Below, one piece after another: positions 39,349 through 46,476 of a stretch of 64,000 nt of DNA; the stretch's first letter is position 1, and every line of letters starts with the position of its first letter. The position numbers were made by a program, and so were the translations under genes. The notes under the pieces are model-generated. The model searched no databases. It was not told the DNA's origin and saw only the letters and a list, made by a program, of their open reading frames with translations. The DNA comes from Egicoccus sp. AB-alg2 (GTDB taxonomy: Bacteria; Actinomycetota; Nitriliruptoria; Nitriliruptorales; Nitriliruptoraceae): assembly GCF_041821065.1 (NCBI RefSeq), contig NZ_JBGUAX010000004.1, positions 124,001 through 188,000 on the forward strand, in the 5' to 3' direction.

Positions 39349-39377
39349 ATCTTGGTGTCCGAAGGCGTGAAAGTCAA
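39349..39377 (-). promoter_or_regulatory. Possible ligA promoter
   Basis: On the minus strand TTGACT (39377-39372) is followed after 17 bases by CAAGAT (39354-39349), a moderate -35/-10 pair about 38 bases before the ligA ATG. The ATTGT-NN-ACAAT operator at 39382-39393 lies immediately upstream of the -35. Pattern only; the -10 is weak. Confidence 0.4.
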
Positions 39378-39381
39378 CAAC

Positions 39382-39393
39382 ATTGTGGACAAT
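39382..39393. promoter_or_regulatory. GntR-type operator A (galB/ligA divergent region)
   Basis: ATTGTGGACAAT is a perfect palindrome apart from its two central bases. It is one of five copies of ATTGT-NN-ACAAT in block 5 and fits the T-N-G-T...A-C-N-A pattern known for FadR/FCD-type GntR regulators. Its right half overlaps TGGACA, the presumed -35 of galB. Confidence 0.7.
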
Positions 39394-39414
39394 CCGTCGT
39401 GCCCGATCTACGGT
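39386..39414 (+). promoter_or_regulatory. galB promoter giving a probably leaderless mRNA
   Basis: -35 TGGACA (39386-39391), a 17-base spacer and -10 TACGGT (39409-39414). The galB ATG begins 8 bases after the -10, at the expected transcription start, and no Shine-Dalgarno precedes it. The same TACGGT at 17-base spacing occurs upstream of metF. Confidence 0.6.
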
Positions 39415-39421
39415 GTCCGCC

Positions 39422-40156
39422 ATGACCAACGACACCGCGAACCTGTTGATCGTCAGCGCCCACGCCGCGGACTTCGTCTGGCGGGCGGGTGGCGCCGCCG
39501 CGCTCACGACCGCCCGCGGCGGCCGTGCCACCATCGTCTGCCTGTCGTACGGCGAGCGCGGTGAATCCGCACGCTACTGGCGCCAGGGGATGGACCTCGA
39601 CCAGGTCAAGGGCGCGCGGCACCGCGAAGCGGCCGCGGCGGCCGAGGTGCTCGGCGCCGAGCTGCGCACCCTCGACGTGGGCGACTACCCGATCGTGGAG
39701 ACCGACGAGCTGCTGGACCAGCTGGTGCGCATCTACCGCGAGGTGCAGCCCACGGTGGTGCTCACCCACACGACGGTCGACCCCTGGAACACCGACCATC
39801 CACTGGCCAGCCGGCTGGCGCAGAAGGCCCGGATCATCGCCCAGGCCCCCGGCTACCACCCCGGCGAGCAGGTGTTGGGCGCCCCGCCGGTGTTCCTCTT
39901 CGAGCCCCACCAGACCGAGTACTGCGAGTTCCGGCCCGAGGTGCTGCTCGACATCACCGAGGTGTGGGAGACCAAGCTCGCGGCCATGCGCTGCATGGAA
40001 GGCCAGGAGCACCTCTGGAACTACTACACCGACGTCGCCAAGCGGCGCGGGGTGCAGGCCAGGCGCAACTCCGGTCCCAACCTCGGCTTGAAGACCGACG
40101 CCATGGCCGAGGCCTACATGCGGGTCTTCCCGCAGGTCACCGACCAACTCGACTGA
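39422..40156 (+). CDS. galB: 4-oxalomesaconate hydratase, PIG-L/GalB type
   Basis: A 244-residue PIG-L/LmbE-fold protein. The metal region is IVSAHAADFVWRAGGAAAL (about residues 10-28), a GalB variant of the usual PHPDD motif, followed by GERGESARYWRQ and the WNTDHPLAS segment with the third metal histidine. GalB of Pseudomonas putida is a Zn hydratase of this fold that hydrates 4-oxalomesaconate in gallate degradation. Between a ring-cleavage enzyme and the LigK aldolase this assignment is well supported. A deacetylase role is the alternative from fold alone. The frame is open upstream, but ATG 39422 fits the family start. Confidence 0.87.
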   Translation: MTNDTANLLIVSAHAADFVWRAGGAAALTTARGGRATIVCLSYGERGESARYWRQGMDLDQVKGARHREAAAAAEVLGAELRTLDVGDYPIVETDELLDQLVRIYREVQPTVVLTHTTVDPWNTDHPLASRLAQKARIIAQAPGYHPGEQVLGAPPVFLFEPHQTEYCEFRPEVLLDITEVWETKLAAMRCMEGQEHLWNYYTDVAKRRGVQARRNSGPNLGLKTDAMAEAYMRVFPQVTDQLD

Positions 40157-40171
40157 CGCCCGGGAGGGCCC

Positions 40172-40864
40172 ATGCGCAGGAACCTCGTCGTCCGCAGCAT
40201 CGAACGCGCCGACCCCGAGGTCATCGCCGAACTCGGGGAGGTGGGCGTCGCGACCGTGCACGAGGCGATGGGACGTATCGGGCTGCTGGGCACGCACTTG
40301 TCGCCGATCCAGCGCGGTGTCCGCATCGCCGGCTCGGCCGTGACGGTCAGTTGCCATCCGGGCGACAACCTGATGATCCACGCCGCGGTCGAGCAGGTGG
40401 CGGACGGCGACGTGCTGGTGGTCACCACCACCTCGCCATCGACGGACGGGATGTTCGGCGAGCTGCTCGCGACCTCGTTGCGCGCGCACGGCTGTGTCGG
40501 GCTGGTCATCGACGCCGGCGTCCGTGACGTCGCCGAACTCAACGAGCTCGGCTTCCCCGTCTGGGCCCGGGCCGTATCGGCGCAAGGTACGGTCAAGGCC
40601 ACCCCGGGCTCGGTCAACGTGCCCGTGGTCTGTGCTGGTGGCCTGGTCAACCCCGGTGACGTGGTGGTCGCAGACGACGACGGTGTGGTGGTCGTCCCGT
40701 TCGCGAGCGCCGCCGCCGCGAACGAGGCTGCCCGCAGCAGGCTCGAGCGGGAGGCAGCGACCCGGCAGCGACTCGCTGCCGGCGAGCTGGGGCTCGACCT
40801 CTACGGCCTGCGGCAACGACTGGAAGAACTCGGGGTCGCCTACGTCGACCGCCTGGACGACTGA
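40172..40864 (+). CDS. ligK: 4-carboxy-4-hydroxy-2-oxoadipate aldolase / oxaloacetate decarboxylase (LigK/GalC-like)
   Basis: A 230-residue class II pyruvate aldolase of the HMG/CHA aldolase (RraA-fold) family. It has [20 protein letters not shown] at the N-terminus, [20 protein letters not shown], the metal/pyruvate loop [12 protein letters not shown] and [12 protein letters not shown] (Arg and Asp at about 120-122), then [26 protein letters not shown]. It splits 4-carboxy-4-hydroxy-2-oxoadipate into pyruvate and oxaloacetate, the last step of the gallate/protocatechuate 4,5 pathway. ATG 40172 follows GGGAGGG and lies 16 bases after galB. Confidence 0.92.
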   Translation: MRRNLVVRSIERADPEVIAELGEVGVATVHEAMGRIGLLGTHLSPIQRGVRIAGSAVTVSCHPGDNLMIHAAVEQVADGDVLVVTTTSPSTDGMFGELLATSLRAHGCVGLVIDAGVRDVAELNELGFPVWARAVSAQGTVKATPGSVNVPVVCAGGLVNPGDVVVADDDGVVVVPFASAAAANEAARSRLEREAATRQRLAAGELGLDLYGLRQRLEELGVAYVDRLDD

Positions 40865-40872
40865 GGGAGATC

Positions 40873-41541
40873 ATGGCGAACGACGGAGGCCGGACGCTCG
40901 TTGCGAGCCTGCGCGACGACATCATGCGTGGGACGCTCGGGCCGGGCCAGCGGCTGGTGGAAGCCGAGCTCACCGAACGCTACGGCGTGACCCGCGGCGC
41001 GGTGCGTCAGGCGCTGATGAGCCTCGAGGGAGAGGGCCTGGTCGAGCGCGAACGCAACCGCGGTGCCCGCGTCCGCAGCATCAGCCTCGACGAGGCCATC
41101 GAGATCACCGAGGCACGCGCGGTGCTCGAAGGCCTCTGTGCGGCCAAGGCCGCGGTGAACGCGACGCCTCGGGAACGCGACGAGCTGCGCCGTCTCGGCG
41201 ACGTGATGGCGGCCGCCGTCGCCGCCGAGGACGTGATGCGCTACAGCTCCACCACGCAGGACCTCCACCGCTACGTCCGCGAGGTGGCGCGCCAGCAGAC
41301 GGTGGCCGACCTGCTCGATCGGCTGCGCTACCAGAGCGTGCGCTACCACTTCAGTGTCGCGCTGCTGCCCGGACGACCCAGCGTTGGGCTCGCCGAGCAC
41401 CGAGAGGTGATCGAGACGATCGTCGCCGGCGACGCCGACGCCGCCGAGGCGGTGATGCGCGGGCACCTGTTCAGCGTCATCGACGCCCTGCAGGCGCTGG
41501 CCGAGCGCGAGAGCGGCCATCTCGTACGTGCGAGCGGCTGA
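40873..41541 (+). CDS. GntR-family (FCD domain) transcriptional regulator 1
   Basis: A 222-residue regulator. The N-terminal winged HTH is LRDDIMRGTLGPGQRLVEAE, then LTERYGVTRGAVRQALMSLE and GLVERERNRGARV (about residues 10-70). The all-helical FCD effector domain follows, with DEAIEITEARAVLEGLCAAKA, a metal/ligand-binding set in STTQDLHRYV and AEHREVIETIVAGDADAAE, and a C-terminal GHLFSVIDAL. It is the third gene after galB and ligK, with 8 bases between. It is a candidate repressor for the ATTGT-NN-ACAAT operators; a pathway intermediate or pyruvate-like acid may be the inducer. Confidence 0.92.
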   Translation: MANDGGRTLVASLRDDIMRGTLGPGQRLVEAELTERYGVTRGAVRQALMSLEGEGLVERERNRGARVRSISLDEAIEITEARAVLEGLCAAKAAVNATPRERDELRRLGDVMAAAVAAEDVMRYSSTTQDLHRYVREVARQQTVADLLDRLRYQSVRYHFSVALLPGRPSVGLAEHREVIETIVAGDADAAEAVMRGHLFSVIDALQALAERESGHLVRASG

Positions 41542-41569
41542 CCGACGCCGGGCGCGTTTGGTTGGAAAT

Positions 41570-41602
41570 AATGTTGACAATCCTGTCACGATGCGGCAGG
41601 TT
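41570..41602 (+). promoter_or_regulatory. GntR-type operator B with presumed dctP promoter
   Basis: AATGTTGACAAT (41570-41581) matches the ATTGT-NN-ACAAT operator with one mismatch in the left arm. It contains a consensus -35 TTGACA (41574-41579). The best -10 at 17-base spacing is CAGGTT (41597-41602), which is weak. The site lies 155 bases upstream of the TRAP binding-protein gene, just after the gntR1 stop. Confidence 0.55.
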
Positions 41603-41735
41603 GCCCGGACAACGACGGAGGTCGTAGCTCGTCGGCGCAGCCGACGCGGCACAGGGATGCGATGACCGTGCGTGGCGGACTCCGAGGCGTCGGTCCGGCG
41701 CCCGGTCGCGCACCAAGGGTTCGGGAGGAGAAGCA

Positions 41736-42875
41736 GTGAGGATGCACAGCAAGGTGGGCAGAGGCCGTCGGGCCCTGGCCGTCACGGCGGCGCTGGGTCT
41801 CGTGCTGGTGGCCTGCGGCGGTGACGACGAGCCGACGGACACGGGCGAAGCGGCGGAGGAACCCGCCGACGGTGGCGAGGAAGCGACCGGCGACGACGGC
41901 GCAGCCGCCGACCCGGACGCATTCGCCGACGCGCCGGAGGTCGAGGTCGTCTTCGGGCACCCGTTCCCGGATCAGCACCACCTCGCGGTGAACGTGCTGC
42001 AGCCGTGGATGGACGAGGTCACCGAGATGACCAACGGGACGGTGACGTTCGACGTCCAGCCGGCCGGCGCCCTGTCGGGCCCGCCGGACAACTACGAGCA
42101 CCCCGCGGCGGGCGTCACCGACATGGGTTGGGCGCTGCACGGTTACACGCCGGGTCAGTTCCCGATCACCCAGGTCATCGAACTGCCATTCGTGTTCGAC
42201 TCGGCCGTCCAGGGCACCGAGGTGCTGTGGGACCTCTACGAGGAGTTCCCCGAGTTCCAGGAGGAGTACCGCGACGTCCAGGTGCTGGCGCTGTGGGCAC
42301 ACGACGTCGGTGACCTGTTCACGACCAGCAGCCCCGTGGAGTCCACCGACGACGTCCGTGGCCTGAGCATCCGCACGCCGGCCCCGATGCAGAACGCGCT
42401 GGTGGAGACGCTCGGCGGGTCCGCGGTCGGCATGCCGGCGCCCGAGCTGTACGACTCGCTCGACCGCGGCGTCATCGACGGTCTGCTGATCGGTCACTCC
42501 GGCGTCCCGACCTTCGGGCTCGAGGAGGTCCTCGGCCACGTGACCCGCGGCAACTTCTTCGTCGGCACCATGTTCGTGGTCATGAACCCGGCGACCTGGG
42601 AGAGCATGTCGCCCGAGCAGCAGGCCGTGTTCGAGGAGACCGCCTTCGAGAACCTGTCCATGGCCCTGGCCGAGGACATGGACCGCGTCGGCGGCGAGGC
42701 CGTCGACCAGTTCGAGGAGTGGGGCTTCGAGATCCACGAGCTCGACGAGGCGCAGCTGCAGGAGTGGCGCGACGCGACCGCGGGCGTGCCCCAGAGCTGG
42801 ATCGACTCCATGCCGGACGACGTCCCGGCGCAGGAGATGTACGACCGGATGATCGAGTTGGCAGGCGTCAACTAG
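41736..42875 (+). CDS. dctP: TRAP transporter solute-binding lipoprotein (DctP family)
   Basis: A 379-residue DctP-type binding protein, made as a lipoprotein: the signal ends ALGLVLVACGG (lipobox Cys at about 28), then an acidic linker of about 40 residues. The domain begins VEVVFGHPFPDQHHLAVNVL and contains LPFVFDSAVQGTEVL, the signature arginine in VRGLSIRTPAPMQN (carboxylate contact in the family) and GVIDGLLIG. It binds an organic acid outside the cell and passes it to DctQM. GTG 41736 has GGGAGGAG five bases upstream; ATG 41742 is an alternative. An operator in the promoter links it to the aromatic regulon, so an aromatic acid is a likely ligand. Confidence 0.9.
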   Translation: MRMHSKVGRGRRALAVTAALGLVLVACGGDDEPTDTGEAAEEPADGGEEATGDDGAAADPDAFADAPEVEVVFGHPFPDQHHLAVNVLQPWMDEVTEMTNGTVTFDVQPAGALSGPPDNYEHPAAGVTDMGWALHGYTPGQFPITQVIELPFVFDSAVQGTEVLWDLYEEFPEFQEEYRDVQVLALWAHDVGDLFTTSSPVESTDDVRGLSIRTPAPMQNALVETLGGSAVGMPAPELYDSLDRGVIDGLLIGHSGVPTFGLEEVLGHVTRGNFFVGTMFVVMNPATWESMSPEQQAVFEETAFENLSMALAEDMDRVGGEAVDQFEEWGFEIHELDEAQLQEWRDATAGVPQSWIDSMPDDVPAQEMYDRMIELAGVN

Positions 42876-42890
42876 CACACGTCCGAAACT

Positions 42891-42934
42891 GCGGTGCAGG
42901 GGGCGCCGGCCGGCCGGCCCGCCCCCTGCACCGC
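42891..42934 (+). terminator. Stem-loop between dctP and dctQ
   Basis: A perfect 14-bp inverted repeat, GCGGTGCAGGGGGC and its complement, encloses a 16-base GC-rich loop. It starts 15 bases after the dctP stop and ends 21 bases before dctQ. Such elements often stabilise the binding-protein message or partly terminate transcription, so the binding protein is made in excess over the permease. Confidence 0.7.
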
Positions 42935-42955
42935 GTCAACGGGAGAGGGCCCGCC

Positions 42956-43498
42956 ATGCAGCGTTTCGTCGCACGCTTCGCTGGCCTGACCAGGGTCCTC
43001 CACTACGTCTCGGGGGCGCTGATCGTCGGCCTGATGCTCCTGATCGTGGGCAACGTCCTGGGGCGGTGGCTCTTCAGCCGTCCGGTGCGCGGCACCGTGG
43101 AGCTCACCGAGATCGCCATGGTCGGGATCGTCTTCCTCGGTTTCGCGTACGCCCAGGTCCGCGAGGACCACATCCGCGTGGACCTCGTGTACGAGAAGCT
43201 GGGCCGTCGCGGCCGCGTCGTGCTCGGCCTCTTCGCCGCCGCGGTCAGCTTCGCCACGGTGGTGGTGATGGCCTGGCGCCTGTACGACTACACCGGGATC
43301 CTCGCGGCCTCGCGGCGTACGACCAGTGCCCTCGCCATTCCGCTCTACTGGGTCGCGTGGGTCGCGGTGGTGGGACTGGTGATCTACGCCGTCGGTGTGG
43401 TGGTCACCGGCGTGACGCGCACCCGGGCGCCGGACGACCCCGATCCGGCGGAGGGGCCGGTGGCCATCGACCTGCCCGACACCGACGACGAGCGCTGA
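42956..43498 (+). CDS. dctQ: TRAP transporter small permease (DctQ family)
   Basis: A 180-residue membrane protein with four predicted helices: ALIVGLMLLIVGNVLGRW, IAMVGIVFLGFAYAQVREDH, GLFAAAVSFATVVVMAW and WVAWVAVVGLVIYAVGVVV. The residues RxLFSRPVRGTVELTE between helices 1 and 2 and the REDHIRVDLVYEKL segment are typical of DctQ. ATG 42956 follows GGGAGAGGG. It lies between the binding protein and DctM and links them in the membrane. The C-terminal tail is acidic. Confidence 0.9.
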   Translation: MQRFVARFAGLTRVLHYVSGALIVGLMLLIVGNVLGRWLFSRPVRGTVELTEIAMVGIVFLGFAYAQVREDHIRVDLVYEKLGRRGRVVLGLFAAAVSFATVVVMAWRLYDYTGILAASRRTTSALAIPLYWVAWVAVVGLVIYAVGVVVTGVTRTRAPDDPDPAEGPVAIDLPDTDDER

Positions 43499-43501
43499 TC
43501 C

Positions 43502-44803
43502 ATGTCCTCTGAACTCATCGGCCTGCTGGGCTTCGCGGTCCTCGTCCTGCTGCTGCTCGCGCGCGTGCCCGTCGGCATCGCCATGATCGCCGTCTCCGTG
43601 GTCGGCTACGGCCTCGTGGTCCGGCCGGACGCGGCGCTCGCCCGGTTGGGCTCCGACGCCTTCTCCAGCACGGCCAGCTATGCACTGAGCGTCATCCCCC
43701 TGTTCGTCCTCATGGGACTGCTCATGGCGCAGGCCGCGCTGGGACGTGACCTGTACCGGTTCCTCGACGGCCTGCTCTGGCGCCTCAGGGGCGGGCTCGC
43801 CCTGGCCACCATCGGCGCCTCGAGCCTGTTCGGTGCCGTGAGCGGCTCGGCGACGGCATCCGCGTCCACGATGTCGCTCGTCGCCATGCCCGAGATGCGC
43901 CGCTACAACTACGACGAAGGTCTGGGCGCCGCCTGCATCGCCGTCGGCGGCACGCTCGGTTCGCTGATCCCGCCGAGCGCCGTGCTCGTCCTGTACGGCA
44001 TCCTGACCGAGGAGAACATCGGCGCGCTCCTCATCGGCGGGATCCTGCCGGGTCTGATGACCACGATCCTGCTGATGATCACCGCCTACCTGCTGGTGCG
44101 CCGGCGTCCGCGGCTCGCGCCGGGGGTCGAAGGCCACGTGCAGCGCAGCCCGATGTCCAAGCTCCTGCTGCGCGTCTGGTCGGTGCCGGCGATCTTCGGC
44201 CTGAGCATGGGCGGGATCTACGTCGGCGTGTTCACCCCCACCGAGGCCGGCGCCGTCGGCGCCTTCCTGGCGCTGGCGTTCAGCCTGCTGTCACGGCGGC
44301 TGACCTGGAAGGGGTTCGTCGAGGCGGTCAGCCAGACGGTGCGCCTGAGCGCGATGATCTTCCTCGTCGTCATCGGTGGCCGGATGTTCGGCTTCTTCCT
44401 GTCGGCCACCGGCATCCCCCGGGCGCTCGGTGGCTTCATCGGTGACCTCGAGGTCGCGGGCTGGGTCGTGGCCGCGGCGATCCTGCTCCTGTACGTGGTG
44501 CTGGGCGCGTTCATGGACGAGATCGCGATCCTCGTGATCATGACCCCGATCATGTACCCGATCGTGACCGGCCTGGGCTTCGACGGCGTGTGGTTCGGCG
44601 TGCTCAGCATCATGATGCTGCTGACCGGGCTGCTGACGCCGCCCGTCGGGATCATCAGCTTCGTCGTCAGCCGTGTCGCCGAGGTCCCGCTGGAGAAGGT
44701 GTTCCGCTCGGTGGCGCCATTCTGGTTCGCGTTGGTGCTGGCTGCCCTGCTGGTGATCTTCTTCCCCCAGATCGTGCTGGTCCTGCCCGACCTGATGGGC
44801 TGA
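43502..44803 (+). CDS. dctM: TRAP transporter large permease (DctM family)
   Basis: A 433-residue membrane protein with about 12 helices. Family motifs are LLLLARVPVGIAMIAVSVVG, PLFVLMGLLMAQAALGRDLY, the GAVSGSATASASTMSLVAMPEM region, GGTLGSLIPPSAVLVLYG, GVFTPTEAGAVGAFLAL and GAFMDEIAILVIMTPIMYPI. It is the ion-coupled translocating subunit of the TRAP system. It starts three bases after dctQ. The nearest gene downstream is a universal stress protein, a common TRAP companion. Confidence 0.93.
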   Translation: MSSELIGLLGFAVLVLLLLARVPVGIAMIAVSVVGYGLVVRPDAALARLGSDAFSSTASYALSVIPLFVLMGLLMAQAALGRDLYRFLDGLLWRLRGGLALATIGASSLFGAVSGSATASASTMSLVAMPEMRRYNYDEGLGAACIAVGGTLGSLIPPSAVLVLYGILTEENIGALLIGGILPGLMTTILLMITAYLLVRRRPRLAPGVEGHVQRSPMSKLLLRVWSVPAIFGLSMGGIYVGVFTPTEAGAVGAFLALAFSLLSRRLTWKGFVEAVSQTVRLSAMIFLVVIGGRMFGFFLSATGIPRALGGFIGDLEVAGWVVAAAILLLYVVLGAFMDEIAILVIMTPIMYPIVTGLGFDGVWFGVLSIMMLLTGLLTPPVGIISFVVSRVAEVPLEKVFRSVAPFWFALVLAALLVIFFPQIVLVLPDLMG

Positions 44804-44847
44804 GCCGTGTGCCCCCCGCGCTCGCGCCAGCCTGAGAGGAGTCTTCG

Positions 44848-45273
44848 ATGAGCATCGTCGTCTGCACGCCCGGTGGTCCTGCGCAGGACGCCCTCGTCGA
44901 GGCCGGGCAGGAGCAGGCGCGCCAGGCCGGGCGCGACCTGGTGCTGGTCCGCCACGTCAAGCTCCCGGGGTTCGAGCACGACGTCGATCAGGAGATGACT
45001 GCTGCGGCCGACGTCCGGACGCAGCTCGAGGCCACGGCGACGACCGTGAGCGAGCGTGGCGTCTCCTGCCGGGCGCTGGTCGTCACCAGCGGCGACGACA
45101 ACCCGAGCACGGCGCTGCTGGAGGCGGTCGCCGACGCCGAGGCGTCGCTGCTCGTCATCGGGATCCGGGCGCGGTCCCGGGTCGGCAAGCTGCTGCTCGG
45201 TAGCACGACCCAGGACCTGCTGCTCGCGGCGGGGCGTCCGGTGCTGTGCGTGCCGGTGGAGGCACGACACTGA
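44848..45273 (+). CDS. Universal stress protein (UspA family)
   Basis: A 141-residue single-domain Usp protein. The ATP-binding signature G-2x-G-9x-G-(S/T) is approximated by VIGIRARSRVGKLLLGSTTQDLL (quoted here as GIRARSRVGKLLLGST), and the end RPVLCVPV is typical. The DALVEAGQEQARQAGRDLVLV helix-strand fits the fold. ATG 44848 has GAGAGGAG upstream. Usp genes often follow TRAP transporter genes (TeaD regulates the TRAP system TeaABC in Halomonas), so regulation of this importer is plausible. Confidence 0.85.
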   Translation: MSIVVCTPGGPAQDALVEAGQEQARQAGRDLVLVRHVKLPGFEHDVDQEMTAAADVRTQLEATATTVSERGVSCRALVVTSGDDNPSTALLEAVADAEASLLVIGIRARSRVGKLLLGSTTQDLLLAAGRPVLCVPVEARH

Positions 45274-45358
45274 GGTGACGACGGCCGCGGGAAGTGCGAC
45301 GCCGAGGTGACGTCGGCCCCCTAATTGTCGCCTGCGCCCGGGGGAGCGGACGTGACGG

Positions 45359-45634
45359 TCACTGCTCCTGCGGGTGGGTGGCCAGCGGCTCCACGACGAT
45401 GTCCATCCACGGGAAGAACGCCAGCGAGGACAGGGCCTCGTGCAGTTCGGTGGCGTCCTTGGCCTCGTACCAGCCGATCGACGATCGCGTACCCGGCACC
45501 CGCCACAGCTTCTTCAGCAGCCCGGCCTCGCGCAGTTCGGCGGCGCGGGCGCGCTCGGCCTGTTGCAGCTCACGGCGGCGTTCCTCCGGCGTGTCGACCG
45601 GAAGATTGTTGGTCGTGCGAACGAGGAAGTCCAT
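45359..45634 (-). CDS. Muconolactone delta-isomerase-family protein
   Basis: A 91-residue protein clearly of the muconolactone isomerase (CatC) family: MDFLVRTTNNLPVDTPEERR, the charged helix QAERARAAELREAGLLKKLW, RVPGTRSSIGWYEAKDATEL and the ending LSSLAFFPWMDIVVEPLATH. CatC isomerises muconolactone to beta-ketoadipate enol-lactone, but no catA or catB is nearby. In this gallate-type block it could act as an isomerase or tautomerase on an unsaturated dicarboxylic acid, a role otherwise missing (GalD/LigU are unrelated folds). It is 17 bases downstream of the esterase gene and co-directional. Confidence 0.82.
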   Translation of the reverse strand: MDFLVRTTNNLPVDTPEERRRELQQAERARAAELREAGLLKKLWRVPGTRSSIGWYEAKDATELHEALSSLAFFPWMDIVVEPLATHPQEQ

Positions 45635-45651
45635 CGGCTGTGTCCTTCGGC

Positions 45652-46377
45652 TCAGGCGGTGACGCGCTCGTCGGCGGCGACGCGCAGCAGGGCGTCGACG
45701 AGCAGGTCGGGGGCGGTGGCGATCACCTCGTGGTCCGCGTCCAGGCTCTGCACCCGCCAGCCGAGCCCGGATGCGCGCTCGGCCGCCCAGCCGAACGGCG
45801 TGTTCCACCCTTCGCAGGCCAGATAGTGGCCCCGGACGTCGAGTTCGGAGGCGCCGAAGTCGGCGGCGTCGGTGTAGGTCTTGAAGGGATGGTCGACCAG
45901 CCGGGGACGCAGCCATTCGGCCGCTTCCTCGTCGGTGACACCCAGGTTCTGCAGCGGCCGCGGAGGAACCCGCCAGCCGCCGCCCTGCTCCTCGGCCGAC
46001 TCGCGGTAGTGCGCCGCGGCGTGCGGCGGCAGCAGTTCGACGGCGCGCTCGCCACGCTCGGGAACGAAGCCGTCGACCACCACCAGGGTGCCGACCCGGT
46101 CGGCGGCCGCGGCGGCGGCGCCCACGACGACCATGCCGGCGTAGCTGTGCCCGACGAGGATCACGTCGTCGAGTCGTTCGTAGTCGAGCACCGCGGTCAC
46201 GTCGCGGACGTGCGTGTCCAACCCGATCATCGGGTGCGTCAGATGGGCGCGGTGACCAAGACCGGTCAAGGTCGGCAGCACGACCTCGTGGCCGGCCGCG
46301 CGAAGCGCCGGTGTCACGCGTTGCCAGCACCAGGCACCGTGCCAAGCGCCATGGGTGAGGACGAACGTGCGCGCCAT
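45652..46377 (-). CDS. Alpha/beta hydrolase (methylesterase/SABP2-like)
   Basis: A 241-residue cytoplasmic alpha/beta hydrolase. It has the oxyanion region FVLTHGAWHGAWCW (about 5-18), the nucleophile elbow VGHSYAGMV (Ser at about 87) and a C-terminal DADHEVI segment carrying the catalytic histidine. Relatives include plant methyl-salicylate esterase SABP2 and bacterial esterases. No signal peptide is present. ATG 46377 has CGGAGG upstream; TTG 46380 is the alternative. It is transcribed from a promoter containing operator C, so hydrolysis of an aromatic ester such as a methyl ester is a reasonable guess. Confidence 0.82.
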   Translation of the reverse strand: MARTFVLTHGAWHGAWCWQRVTPALRAAGHEVVLPTLTGLGHRAHLTHPMIGLDTHVRDVTAVLDYERLDDVILVGHSYAGMVVVGAAAAAADRVGTLVVVDGFVPERGERAVELLPPHAAAHYRESAEEQGGGWRVPPRPLQNLGVTDEEAAEWLRPRLVDHPFKTYTDAADFGASELDVRGHYLACEGWNTPFGWAAERASGLGWRVQSLDADHEVIATAPDLLVDALLRVAADERVTA

Positions 46378-46405
46378 CAATGCCTCCGGGAGCGGGCCGT
46401 ACCCG

Positions 46406-46434
46406 ACTCAAGTAGCTGCCAACAAGATTGTCAA
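46406..46434 (-). promoter_or_regulatory. Promoter of the esterase-isomerase operon
   Basis: On the minus strand -35 TTGACA (46434-46429) lies inside operator C, and after 17 bases the -10 is TTGAGT (46411-46406), close to the actinobacterial TAGAGT type. The expected start is about 20 bases before ATG 46377. Repressor binding would block the -35. Confidence 0.5.
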
Positions 46435-46438
46435 CAAT
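46427..46438. promoter_or_regulatory. GntR-type operator C (esterase/MFS divergent region)
   Basis: ATTGTCAACAAT is a perfect match to the five-copy ATTGT-NN-ACAAT palindrome. It lies between divergent genes. On the plus strand a TAGGGT at 46453-46458, 16 bases beyond the operator-embedded TCAACA, is a plausible -10 for the MFS-metE-like-MBL operon. Confidence 0.7.
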
Positions 46439-46476
46439 ACCGCGCGTCGCGCTAGGGTCGCCACCACGTTTCCGGC

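Noticed and set aside
39422-40156. N-acetylglucosaminyl deacetylase (MshB/PIG-L)
   Set aside because: The fold is shared, but the AHAADFVWR motif, the length and the lig/gal neighbours fit GalB better.
45359-45634. Classical CatC of the catechol branch
   Set aside because: The family is right, but no catA, catB or pcaD is nearby, so the classical function was not assigned.
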